Source: DASYKS01 sp035995205 (GTDB lineage: Bacteria; Acidobacteriota; Thermoanaerobaculia; Multivoradales; UBA5704). From it: a stretch of DNA of 64,000 bases. The position numbers and the translations under genes are program-made. Under the pieces are notes generated by a model that did not search any database, was not told the origin of the DNA, and saw nothing but the letters and a program-made list of their open reading frames with translations. Shown piece by piece: positions 25,474 through 32,635 of the stretch (positions are counted from its first letter, which is position 1; each line of letters opens with the position of its first letter). The stretch spans positions 1 through 64,000 of the forward strand of contig DASYKS010000075.1 of the NCBI GenBank assembly GCA_035995205.1, in the 5' to 3' direction.

Positions 25474-26943
25474 TTAGCTGGTGCTGAGCAGTTGGGAGGG
25501 CAGCGTGACCGCGCCGGGTGTTTTCAGCGCCGCCATGATCGCTTCGCGCAGGTACTTTTCGGGCTTGAGACCGCAGAGCTTCGCGGTGCCGATCAGGGTG
25601 TAGAAAAGAGCTGCCACGTCGGCACCGCGCTGGGAGTGCGAGCCGTAGTGATTCTTGCGCCCGAGCACCAGGTCCCGCAGCGCGCGTTCCGCCGGGTTGT
25701 TGTCCAGCGGCACGGCGGAGTCCTCCAGGAAGCGGGTCAGCCCGTCCCAATGGCGTAGCGTGTAGGCCAGCGCTTTGCCGAATTCGCCCCGCCGGAGCCC
25801 GCCCTGGGCGAGCGCCCAGGTGCGGATTTCCTGGGTGATCGGCTCGGCGCGCTCTTTCCGGAGAGTGAGGTGAAGCGCCGAATCCTCCCCTGCCTCCAGT
25901 GCGATCACTTTCTCGATCTTATAGAGCGCACCGATCCGTTCCAGGATCCAGGTTCTCTTCGGATCGTCGGGCACATCGTCGCGAAACTTTCGCAGCACAT
26001 GTGCCCAGCAGTGTGCCAGGTGATATCCCGGGGTGTCGGGGTCTCGCCCCCGAGCGAGTTGCTTATAGACCTGATAGCCGTCGGCGACCACTGTGCCCTG
26101 GTAGCCGTCGAAGAGCCGCCGGCCCTCCGCTTCCGATTTCGAGCGGGCAATGCGGATCCAGGCCGCCTGGGGGTTACAGAGGAGCCACGCCGTCCACTTC
26201 GGCTTGCCCGTGTCCCCGATCTGGAGCCAGCCGCCCTCGTCGGCGTGGAGTAGCGGCTGAGCCATCAGCCAGGCCCCGATGGCTTCGTAGGTCGGCCGCA
26301 GAACCCGCCCTGCCGCCTCGATCTGATCCCACAGCGCCTGCGAGGTCACCTGCAAGCCCTCGCGCGCCATCATCTTGACTTGGCGCTCCAGCGGCAGGTG
26401 ATCCGCGTATTTCTGCACCGCGACATGCACGGCAAAGTCCAGCGAGTAGCGACCGCCCGGAATCAGCTTGAGCGGACCCGGCGCCGTCGCGACGCAGCCG
26501 TTGCAGCGGCAGCGGTACTTCTGGCGCCGATGGATCACCAGGGTGTAGCTACGCTCGGTGACGGTGATCTCTTCGGATTCTTCGTACTGCCCTTCCATCG
26601 GATCGAGTGTGCCGCCGCAGGCCGAGCAACCGCGCTCGTCTTGCGGCAGCTCATGGACTTGCTCGACCAGCGGGAGATTCGCCTGCGGGCTCGGGCCGTG
26701 CCCCGGCTGGTCGGGGCGTCGCGAGGTCTTCTTTTCCGGCGTCTCGGCGGGACCGTCGAGAGCTTTTTGCAGAGCCGCCTGGGGAAACGAAAAATCCACC
26801 TGGATCATCGTTTCGCCGCGCAGGCGGGCGATCTCGAAGGCTTGCTCTTTGACCCTATCCTGCAGCTGATCGACTGTGCGATCGAGCAGCACGGCGACTC
26901 GCCGCAGCTGCTCTGGATCTTGAATTCGGTCGATCTTCAGCAC
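25474..26943 (-). CDS. tnpC: IS66 transposase TnpC
   Basis: A 489-residue DDE transposase. The N-terminal part has a coiled segment and a CxxC zinc-binding pair (GCSACGGTLD, later RCRCNGC). The catalytic acids are in LLHADEGGW, TVVADGYQVY and NNPAERALRD, and the C-terminal ALFYTLIGTAKLCGLKPEKYL matches the IS66 C-terminal domain. It cuts and joins the element ends and is encoded last, after tnpA and tnpB. Full length. Confidence 0.95.
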   Translation of the reverse strand: MLKIDRIQDPEQLRRVAVLLDRTVDQLQDRVKEQAFEIARLRGETMIQVDFSFPQAALQKALDGPAETPEKKTSRRPDQPGHGPSPQANLPLVEQVHELPQDERGCSACGGTLDPMEGQYEESEEITVTERSYTLVIHRRQKYRCRCNGCVATAPGPLKLIPGGRYSLDFAVHVAVQKYADHLPLERQVKMMAREGLQVTSQALWDQIEAAGRVLRPTYEAIGAWLMAQPLLHADEGGWLQIGDTGKPKWTAWLLCNPQAAWIRIARSKSEAEGRRLFDGYQGTVVADGYQVYKQLARGRDPDTPGYHLAHCWAHVLRKFRDDVPDDPKRTWILERIGALYKIEKVIALEAGEDSALHLTLRKERAEPITQEIRTWALAQGGLRRGEFGKALAYTLRHWDGLTRFLEDSAVPLDNNPAERALRDLVLGRKNHYGSHSQRGADVAALFYTLIGTAKLCGLKPEKYLREAIMAALKTPGAVTLPSQLLSTS

Positions 26944-26952
26944 CCAGATATT

Positions 26953-27336
26953 CTATCGCAAATCGGTTCCAATAATCTTTCTTTCCGGATCAATTTGTGG
27001 CGGCGAAAGACTCCTCCGACCGACCTCTCGACAGCCTTCCAGGAAGAGGGAGAGCTCACTCGTCGAGATCTCGATCCGTCCGTCGCGGAGACGCTCCCAA
27101 AGCGCTGCGAAACGTCCCTCCTCCAAGCGCTTCGCGTAGATACACAGCCCGGTTCCATCCCACCATAAGACCTTGGCCCGGATGCGATCGCGACTCACGA
27201 AGAGGTAGAGATCCCCGCTCGTCGCCTCCGCACCCAGATGCTCGGCCACCAGCGCTGCAAGGCCGTCGAATCCGTTCCGCAGGTCCGCGGGGGAGGCGTG
27301 GGCGAAGACCCGGCCGGCACGCCCCAGCGAGATCAT
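26953..27336 (-). CDS. tnpB: IS66 accessory protein TnpB
   Basis: A 127-residue protein of the IS66 Orf2 family, with the hallmark ADLRNGFDGLAALV, DLYLFVSRDRIRAKVLWWDGTGLCIYAKRLEEGRF (in two adjoining stretches). It is required for transposition of IS66 elements but its activity is unclear. The start overlaps the tnpA stop by four bases. This is not the RNA-guided nuclease also called TnpB. Confidence 0.93.
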   Translation of the reverse strand: MISLGRAGRVFAHASPADLRNGFDGLAALVAEHLGAEATSGDLYLFVSRDRIRAKVLWWDGTGLCIYAKRLEEGRFAALWERLRDGRIEISTSELSLFLEGCREVGRRSLSPPQIDPERKIIGTDLR

Positions 27337-27680
27337 CGGAGCGTCCCCAAGAGAGACACCAGATCCCTCATCGAGAGACCTTCCACCCGCGCTCCCGATG
27401 GCATCACCAGAACGGGACCGCTCACTGCAACTGCTGGCTCCGTCAGCTTGACCTCATGCACCCGCGAGCTACCGGGAACGCAAGGCTCATCACTCCGGCG
27501 TAGCCAATCGATGACCGAACTCTCGCTCACACCCAGTTGCTCGGCGATCCACCGCCGACTACACCCCTGAGCTCGCGCCTTCCACCCGTATTCGATCGCC
27601 AACTGCCGAAGCTCCTTCGAGTAACGAAGCCCCGGTCGCTCCTTGGCTCCTCGACAAAACGCCTCTGCCAGATCTTCCAT
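27333..27680 (-). CDS. tnpA: IS66 accessory protein TnpA
   Basis: A helix-turn-helix protein of 115 residues from MEDLAEAFCRG, placed after GGAGAGGGTCC; an upstream start would add 11 residues. The YSKELRQLAIEYGWKARAQG and SRRWIAEQLGVSESSVIDWL segments form the transposase_8-like HTH. It probably binds the element ends. It overlaps tnpB by ATGA, as in other IS66 operons. Confidence 0.85.
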   Translation of the reverse strand: MEDLAEAFCRGAKERPGLRYSKELRQLAIEYGWKARAQGCSRRWIAEQLGVSESSVIDWLRRSDEPCVPGSSRVHEVKLTEPAVAVSGPVLVMPSGARVEGLSMRDLVSLLGTLR

Positions 27681-27763
27681 GGACCCTCTCCTTTCGGAGA
27701 GAAAGCTTGGCAAGTCCCGGCGTCAGGGGATAGACGGGGCAGGGCGAGGAGATACGTTCAACT

Positions 27764-28120
27764 AGCGGATTTCGCCGCTGCGGCGGCCTTCGGGGTTGCG
27801 GAAAGGGCCGAAGCGGCGGCAAAGCTGCTGGAAGCAGCCGCAAAACCTACTGCATTCGGCCGTCCGATCCAGTGGAAGCGGGCCCGGTTCCACTGGAGGC
27901 GATGACCGGATCCGCTGGAAGCGACGATCGAATGCGGTGGAAGCGGTCGCAGGATGCACTGCATTCTGTCGTCGCTTCCACTGGAAACTTGGCCGCTTCC
28001 ACTGCATTCTGCGGCAGCTTCCACTGCATTCGATCGTCGCTTCCACTGGAAACTGCGACCGCTTCCACCAGGTTCGGCCGTCGAATGCACCGGAAGCGGC
28101 GGCGCGTTCCAGCTCCAACT
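27764..28120. repeat. mosaic array of diverged 21-22 bp units with internal strand switch
   Basis: A leader (27764-27818) shares 16 identical bases, GCCTTCGGGGTTGCGG, and flanking matches with the sequence just before the array at 21190. Then come units carrying CAGTGGAAGCGG and, from about 27968, the reverse orientation CGCTTCCACTGCATTCG and CGCTTCCACTGGAAAC, spaced 21-22 bp. No spacers and no coding signal. Confidence 0.8.
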
Positions 28121-28247
28121 TCCTCCGTTGCAACCTCGCCAAAAAGAATTTTGCCGGACCTATCGTTTTCTCGGAACCTCGTCTCTTACCCTTGCGGCGT
28201 GGGACTGATCCCACACTTGCCGTCGAAAGACGAAAGGAGTCCGCATC

Positions 28248-28628
28248 ATGGCTGGAAACGGTCAAACCCTCGGAGCCCGCATCAGTCGTTGGAACACCCT
28301 GGTCACCAACCTCGAACCCGACCTCCCCGACATGCAGCACCTCGCCGGAGACGTCGCCCAACTCAAGGAGATCCTCCTCCGGAGCCGGGAGTTTGAGGCC
28401 CATCAGGACGACCTGCGCTTCCAAGCGCAGGGCACCACGGCGGCCCGCAAAGATCTCGCGGCGCAAGGCGACCGCCTGCGCCGCAGGATCGGCGCAAGCC
28501 TCCAGTGGAAGCACGGATTCGGCAGCGAGACCCTCCTCAAGTTCGGTTTCCGCCCTCGTCGCCAGCCCCTGCGCACGAAGAAGCGCGAAACGCCGGCCGT
28601 GACGAACGTCTCCCCCGAAGCGGCTTAA
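28248..28628 (+). CDS. 126-residue hypothetical protein
   Basis: The start follows GAAAGGAGTCCGCATC, a strong ribosome binding site. The protein is helical, with ISRWNTLVTNLEPDLPDM and LAGDVAQLKEILLRSREFE, then ARKDLAAQGDRLRRRIGASL and a basic GFRPRRQPLRTKKRE tail. Short charged helices like this often mediate dimerisation or nucleic-acid contact, but no family is recognised. It follows the repeat array, and its upstream region (28121-28247) has no repeat motifs. Reading frame and SD make it likely real. Confidence 0.6.
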   Translation: MAGNGQTLGARISRWNTLVTNLEPDLPDMQHLAGDVAQLKEILLRSREFEAHQDDLRFQAQGTTAARKDLAAQGDRLRRRIGASLQWKHGFGSETLLKFGFRPRRQPLRTKKRETPAVTNVSPEAA

Positions 28629-28717
28629 GAACGCTGGACCCTCACCTTGAAGACCCGAGCCCCCTTTCCCCGCCGCCGGTCGGGCGGGGGGAAGGGGCAT
28701 ACCGCCAACATCCCCGA

Positions 28718-28772
28718 GTGCATTTTGGAGTGCGGCGACGTGTCGCCGCTTTCCCAAGCGCCGACGCGTCGG
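28718..28772. repeat. 55-bp direct repeat, left copy
   Basis: Contains the palindrome GCGGCGACGTGTCGCCGC and a CGCCGACGCGTCGG half. A near-identical copy stands exactly 1070 bp downstream in the same orientation, the pair flanking a two-gene nucleotidyltransferase module. Confidence 0.85.
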
Positions 28773-28889
28773 GGGGCTCAGCCCTATAGAGCCAGGCCCA
28801 GGCCGATCCTTGATCGCGCCCCCCACGCGCCCCCCACCTGCCGCCCGGCGGGCAAGTTGATTGTGGTACTTTCGGCCCGGAAGCCACCG

Positions 28890-29153
28890 ATGAGGACCCA
28901 GTCCACCGATACCCCGCCGGAGATCGAGGAGATTCTTCTCGAAGGCTATCGCCGGATGCCTCCGGTCGAGAAGCTCCGGCAGGTGTTCGACCTGAACCGC
29001 ACCGCCCAGCGGATGGCCCTGCTACGGATTCAAGCTCGGTACGGCCCCAACCTCACCGAGCGCGAGCTGCGCCTCCGGCTCGCCGCCCTGTGGCTGGATC
29101 GAGAGACGATGATCGAGGCGTTCGGCTGGGACCCCGAGGTCGAGGGCTACTGA
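28890..29153 (+). CDS. small partner protein of nucleotidyltransferase module
   Basis: An 87-residue protein from an ATG giving MRTQSTDTPPEIEEIL. Conserved-looking features are LEGYRRMPPVEKLRQVFDLNR, RELRLRLAALWLDRETM and the C-terminal FGWDPEVEGY. Proteins of this form commonly precede a nucleotidyltransferase gene, as here, where the next frame begins three bases on. By context it could be the antitoxin of a nucleotidyltransferase toxin pair. No DNA-binding motif is obvious. Confidence 0.65.
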   Translation: MRTQSTDTPPEIEEILLEGYRRMPPVEKLRQVFDLNRTAQRMALLRIQARYGPNLTERELRLRLAALWLDRETMIEAFGWDPEVEGY

Positions 29154-29155
29154 CC

Positions 29156-29752
29156 TTGGTCAGCCCGGACGAGGCGTTCCAAGTCCTTCTGGTGGTGACA
29201 CGGGTCCTTGACGAGCTCGAAGTCCCTTATGTCGTCGGAGGCTCCCTCGCCAGCTCACTGCACGGCATCCCCCGTTCCACGCAGGACGCGGATCTTGTCG
29301 CGGCCCTGAGAACCGATCACATCCAGCCTTTCATTCGCGGACTCGAAGGGGCGTTCTACCTCTCCCTTGAGAGCGTCGAGGCCGCTGTCCGTCGTTGCAC
29401 GTCGTTCAACCTGATCCACCTGAAGACCATGATCAAGGTCGATCTCTTCGTCTTCTCCGGGACTCCTCTTGCGAGGCAGGAAATGGCACGGAGGCAGATT
29501 CTGCCGATTCCAGGAGAACCGACCGCCCAGCTTCAGTTCGCCAGTCCCGAGGACACAATCCTTCAAAAGCTACTCTGGTACCGCAAAGGTGGCGGAGTCT
29601 CGGAGCGCCAGTGGACCGACATTCTGGGGGTCATCAAAGTCCAGGGGAAAACTTTGGATTTGGGCTACCTCGAGGAGTGGGCGGAACGAGTTGAGATCGA
29701 GGATCTTCTCGCGCGGGCGTTGGCAGACTCGGGGACGGGCGGCGGCCGTTGA
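29156..29752 (+). CDS. nucleotidyltransferase (AbiEii/MNT-like)
   Basis: A protein of about 198 residues. I place the start at a TTG two bases after the upstream stop; an overlapping CTG is also possible. It has the polymerase-beta-type core: VPYVVGGSLASSLHGIPRST with the GGS motif, then QDADLVAAL with two Asp, and IKVDLFVF with the third acidic residue. The C-terminus has SPEDTILQKLLWYRKGG, typical of toxin-antitoxin nucleotidyltransferases of the AbiEii/MenT-related groups, which modify tRNA or other targets. The partner is probably the upstream small gene. Two direct palindromic repeats flank the pair. Confidence 0.78.
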   Translation: MVSPDEAFQVLLVVTRVLDELEVPYVVGGSLASSLHGIPRSTQDADLVAALRTDHIQPFIRGLEGAFYLSLESVEAAVRRCTSFNLIHLKTMIKVDLFVFSGTPLARQEMARRQILPIPGEPTAQLQFASPEDTILQKLLWYRKGGGVSERQWTDILGVIKVQGKTLDLGYLEEWAERVEIEDLLARALADSGTGGGR

Positions 29753-29787
29753 CGAGGCAGGTCCGTCCGACAGCGCCGAAATCCGGG

Positions 29788-29842
29788 GTGCGTTTTGGAG
29801 TGCGGCGACGTGTCGCCGCTTTTCCAAGCGCCGACGCGTCGG
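29788..29842. repeat. 55-bp direct repeat, right copy
   Basis: Same sequence as the copy at 28718-28772 with a few substitutions. It holds two perfect palindromes, GCGGCGACGTGTCGCCGC and GCGCCGACGCGTCGGCGC. A further inverted TAGGGTCG/CGACCCTA pair follows in the 29843-29963 gap. Confidence 0.85.
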
Positions 29843-29963
29843 CGCGCCCTTCCTTAAGCCAACAGCCTGGGCGACGAGCAAAAGCACACCGAGGTAGGGT
29901 CGAGCAAGGCAACGCCTTCACCGGCGTATTGACGCCATCCCGACCCTATGGGATGTTCGGTTC

Positions 29964-30368
29964 ATGGCAAGCAGAACGGCGCCCGCCCGGCCACTACCCG
30001 ACTCCCGGCTAAAGTTCGCGCGGCTCCTGGCGGCGTTGCGCGACGAAGACCAGCCGAGATTCGCGCTGGCAGAGCTGAATGACCTGCTTACCGGCCTCGC
30101 GCCCTCAGAACTCCCGATCGCCGTCGAGCAGGCGGACCTCTCGGGCCTCACCCCGTACCATAAGAACTATGTAGCCGCGATGGTGGAGCTAGCCGCTCAC
30201 CGGCAGGACGTACCGCCCCCGCCCTGGGTTCGCGACGTCGAACCTCTCGCGGAGCCACGCTTCGCCACTCCGCTCGCCAGCCTGCGGTTGCACCTGCTGC
30301 GGGCGTCGCCGGTTCCGTTCAAACGCCGCAACATCTTCATCGACTCGTCGATCGGTGATCGCGTGTAA
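29964..30368 (+). CDS. 134-residue hypothetical protein
   Basis: Not recognised. It has an alpha-helical N-terminal half (LKFARLLAALRDEDQPRFALAE), a central GLTPYHKNYVAAMVELAAH, and a well-formed C-terminus FATPLASLRLHLL and FKRRNIFIDSSIGDRV. The stop lies two bases before the addiction-module antitoxin gene, so the two genes probably share one transcript. The link to a toxin-antitoxin context is inference. Confidence 0.6.
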   Translation: MASRTAPARPLPDSRLKFARLLAALRDEDQPRFALAELNDLLTGLAPSELPIAVEQADLSGLTPYHKNYVAAMVELAAHRQDVPPPPWVRDVEPLAEPRFATPLASLRLHLLRASPVPFKRRNIFIDSSIGDRV

Positions 30369-30370
30369 CG

Positions 30371-30514
30371 ATGGCCGGTGCAAGCCTCGCGGATGAGCCC
30401 GAAGCGTTTCCCCTCACCGATGCGCAGGCCGAGGAGCTCGACCGCAGCCTCACAGCTTACCGGGACGATCCAAGCTCCGCGATTCCCTGGCGCGAGGCCC
30501 TCGCCGAGATATGA
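30371..30514 (+). CDS. putative addiction-module antitoxin, orphan
   Basis: Forty-seven residues, MAGASLADEPEAFPLTDAQ, then EELDRSLTAYRDDPSSAIPW and EALAEI. The C-terminal LDxxLxxYxxDPxxxxPWxEAL pattern matches the small addiction-module component family (PF09720-like) that pairs with ParE/RelE toxins. No toxin follows; a mosaic repeat array begins within about 30 bp. The gene is therefore either an orphan or the survivor of a deleted pair. Confidence 0.6.
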   Translation: MAGASLADEPEAFPLTDAQAEELDRSLTAYRDDPSSAIPWREALAEI

Positions 30515-30540
30515 GCCGCGAAATCTGGACGCCGAAATCC

Positions 30541-30870
30541 CTTCGCTGGGTAAACCAAGCGTCTTTCTGAGTGGCGAGTTCGGTTCGCTCGACGAGCGGA
30601 CCCGTTTTCTGAGTGCCGAATTCGCTTTTCTGACTCCGAACGCCAGTTCGCGACCGGCAAAGCGAATTTCTGGGTGCGGCGAGGCCTTTTCTGATCAGAA
30701 AATCCCTTCGCTCAGTGCCGACTTCGATTTTCTGACCGCCGAAACCCCTCGGCTGACTTAGAAAGCGCCATTGCTCGTCCGCAAAGCGAATTCGGCGTAC
30801 AGAAAACCGCTCCGCTCACCCGGAAATACGCTCCGCTCGCCCAGAAAATCGAATTCGGCACACACCTGTT
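30541..30870. repeat. mosaic array of diverged ~21-bp units with internal strand switch
   Basis: TTTCTGA/TTTCTGG motifs start at 30564, 30606, 30627, 30667, 30688 and 30729, spaced 42, 21, 40, 21 and 41 bases, in units like TTTTCTGAGTGCCGAATTCG. From about 30800 the complement (CAGAAAA, GAATTCGGC) dominates. No spacers or coding signal. The same TTCTGACCGCCG motif occurs twice at 99-134. The 30871-31170 remainder holds only a TATTAT box at 31137 before the next gene. Confidence 0.8.
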
Positions 30871-31170
30871 GCTCTTCCGCAGGTCGCCCTTCGATTTTCG
30901 TCCGTTCGCCTTTGTCGTTCCGTCGGCCAGAAAATGGCTGTCCCCATGAGCGACACCCGTTTTCGCGGACGGGATCAAGCCATGAAAGAGCGGCGCTGAG
31001 AGTCTAGACGGTGGAGTCGCAGGATCTTTTCGGGCGCCCCAACTGCGCTGAGACTCGGCGACGCGAACGCGAGCCAGCGCGCCGGTACCGCCAGCGGTTC
31101 TCATCGTACTAACGGCGCATCAGATTCATCTCTGTGTTATTATGTTGGCATCCACGGTGAGGAGCCTCGT

Positions 31171-32070
31171 ATGAACGATCGCTTTTGGGATCTAATTGGT
31201 ACTGGATCCGCAACGCTTTCTGGGTTGGCATTTATTTCATCTAGTTTCTACTATAAGCGCCTCAACGAAAAAAGCGAGGAGTACCTTCGCCGAGGGTTTG
31301 TCTCGATGCCGTCCATCGCCCTTTCGCGGTTTGGCCTTGCATGGACGCTTCTGCTCTCGCCTTTTTTCGGAGGTCTCGCATTGTGTTCAACAAACCTCTG
31401 GGCAAGCTTTCCGCTGGCCATCATTTCTATTGGCGCCGGCTGGGGTGCCAGCTGTGCCTGGAGGGCACCACGAACGACTCGACCACAAAAAGTATTGATC
31501 GCCACCAGCTTCTTTTTGACGACCGCAGCATGTATCGTTACCCTGGTAGCCAAGAGTTTTACAATCGACTTGTCGTTCCCCACCGTTCTCGAGTGCTCGT
31601 TTCTAGCCAGCCTTCTCTTGGGTCTATATTCTGTTCCACTCAGCCTTGAGTGGCTTGATCGCCACGGTTCGTTCATGCGTCCCAAAGAGGGCCGGGACCT
31701 AACGAAGGAGACAACAACTTTCATGAACCAACTCCAAGGCGACCTAAGTATCGCCCAAGAGACCTACGATAGATCGCTATCGCTCTTAGGTAAGTTCAAA
31801 GCGCACTTCCGATCTGCTATGGTTGAGAGGGAACTTGTTGAGGCAACTCAGAATTTTAAGGGTCTAAAGAACCGAGTGCGGACGGTTGATGAGCTAGTAG
31901 CAACCATCCACCATGATAACAAGAGAAAGCGAATCTTGAATCAGCCGGACCTCGACTTGCTTCTGGCTGAAAGGAGGGATCTATCAGATGACATTCAAGA
32001 TTTCACCAAGGGTCTTGAAGGGTTCTTATCCGACCTAGAAGTCGCAGAAACGAAGAAGCCACTAGAATAG
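31171..32070 (+). CDS. membrane protein with cytoplasmic coiled helix domain
   Basis: A 299-residue protein with about five hydrophobic segments in residues 8-165 (SATLSGLAFISSSFYY, FGLAWTLLLSPFFGGLAL, PLAIISIGAGWGASCAW, LIATSFFLTTAACIVTLV, FLASLLLGLYSVPLSL). A charged helical C-terminal half rich in Lys/Glu/Arg follows, perhaps a coiled coil (VEATQNFKGLKNRVRTVDEL). Family not recognised. Base composition is clearly more A/T-rich than upstream genes, marking the start of the low-GC island. GGAG precedes the ATG. It could be a membrane anchor or sensor for the phosphatase/kinase pair downstream; that is inference. Confidence 0.7.
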   Translation: MNDRFWDLIGTGSATLSGLAFISSSFYYKRLNEKSEEYLRRGFVSMPSIALSRFGLAWTLLLSPFFGGLALCSTNLWASFPLAIISIGAGWGASCAWRAPRTTRPQKVLIATSFFLTTAACIVTLVAKSFTIDLSFPTVLECSFLASLLLGLYSVPLSLEWLDRHGSFMRPKEGRDLTKETTTFMNQLQGDLSIAQETYDRSLSLLGKFKAHFRSAMVERELVEATQNFKGLKNRVRTVDELVATIHHDNKRKRILNQPDLDLLLAERRDLSDDIQDFTKGLEGFLSDLEVAETKKPLE

Positions 32071-32072
32071 CT

Positions 32073-32091
32073 GCGGTACTTTTAGTACCGC
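32073..32091 (+). other. hairpin after the membrane protein gene
   Basis: GCGGTAC and GTACCGC form a perfect 7-bp stem with a TTTTA loop, two bases after the stop codon. There is no T-tract. It may stabilise the 3' end or weakly terminate before the phosphatase gene. Confidence 0.4.
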
Positions 32092-32119
32092 CTCATTCAG
32101 AAGCGATAAAGTTCTAGCT

Positions 32120-32635
32120 ATGACACCGGATATCAACTTCCGAGACGTCGGCCTTGCGCTCAAGGAATTCGGCGACGATCGACTACCGCCAGGACGCCTA
32201 CTCAGATCAGGACAGAAGTGCGAAAAGCACATTCTTACTAGGCCTCCCCGGACCATTATTGGCCTCAGAACATTTCCCGCTTGGGCTTGCCCCGTCGCAA
32301 CCTACATTCATCACCCATTCCCTGCTGGCGCCGTCAAGTACGATGGCCGCGACCCTCGCGTTCATTCCTGGATCGAAGAAACTCTGACGCTCTTGGACAA
32401 CGACGACTACGCCTTGCCGATCTTGGTCCATTGCGCTCATGGCGTTGACAGAACCGGTATGATAATTTCCGCTCTGCTGACCGCTCTCAACGTGCCTTTT
32501 CCTGTCATCGCCAAAGAATATACGCTCTCCCCGGGCGCCGACCCGATAAGGTTCAGCCGATTCTGGTCTGACCTTTCAACTTATGGTCCTGGGCTCACCC
32601 TTTCTCTTCGAAACCCTCATAGGTTCACAGCATGA
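32120..32635 (+). CDS. dual-specificity/tyrosine phosphatase-like protein
   Basis: A 171-residue protein with the Cys phosphatase P-loop VHCAHGVDRTG (nucleophile Cys105, Arg111, Thr112), matching HCx5R(T). The N-terminal INFRDVG, then LLRSGQ, and IIGLRTFPAW resemble small bacterial and yeast SIW14-like dual-specificity phosphatases. It should hydrolyse phosphoprotein or other phosphomonoester substrates in the cytoplasm. Its stop overlaps the start of the GT-kinase fusion (ATGA), so both are made from one message. The obvious candidate substrate is that kinase or its target, which is inference. Confidence 0.82.
   Translation: MTPDINFRDVGLALKEFGDDRLPPGRLLRSGQKCEKHILTRPPRTIIGLRTFPAWACPVATYIHHPFPAGAVKYDGRDPRVHSWIEETLTLLDNDDYALPILVHCAHGVDRTGMIISALLTALNVPFPVIAKEYTLSPGADPIRFSRFWSDLSTYGPGLTLSLRNPHRFTA

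Larger units (their letters stand above)
25414..27755. mobile_element. complete IS66-family insertion sequence
   Basis: The 2342-bp element has 22-bp terminal inverted repeats (GTATCTCCTCGCCCTRCCCCGT), one mismatch apart, at 25414-25435 and 27734-27755. The 8-bp target duplication GTTCAACT lies on both sides (25406-25413 and 27756-27763), the length typical for IS66. It encodes tnpA, tnpB and tnpC on the minus strand, all intact. The perfect duplication points to a recent insertion, here between a hypothetical gene and the repeat array at 27.8 kb. Confidence 0.95.

Noticed and set aside
26953..27336. RNA-guided TnpB nuclease
   Set aside because: The name is shared, but this is the short IS66 accessory protein with no RuvC motifs.
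21190..30870. CRISPR arrays
   Set aside because: Units follow each other without unique spacers, repeats are not constant, and no cas gene is near.
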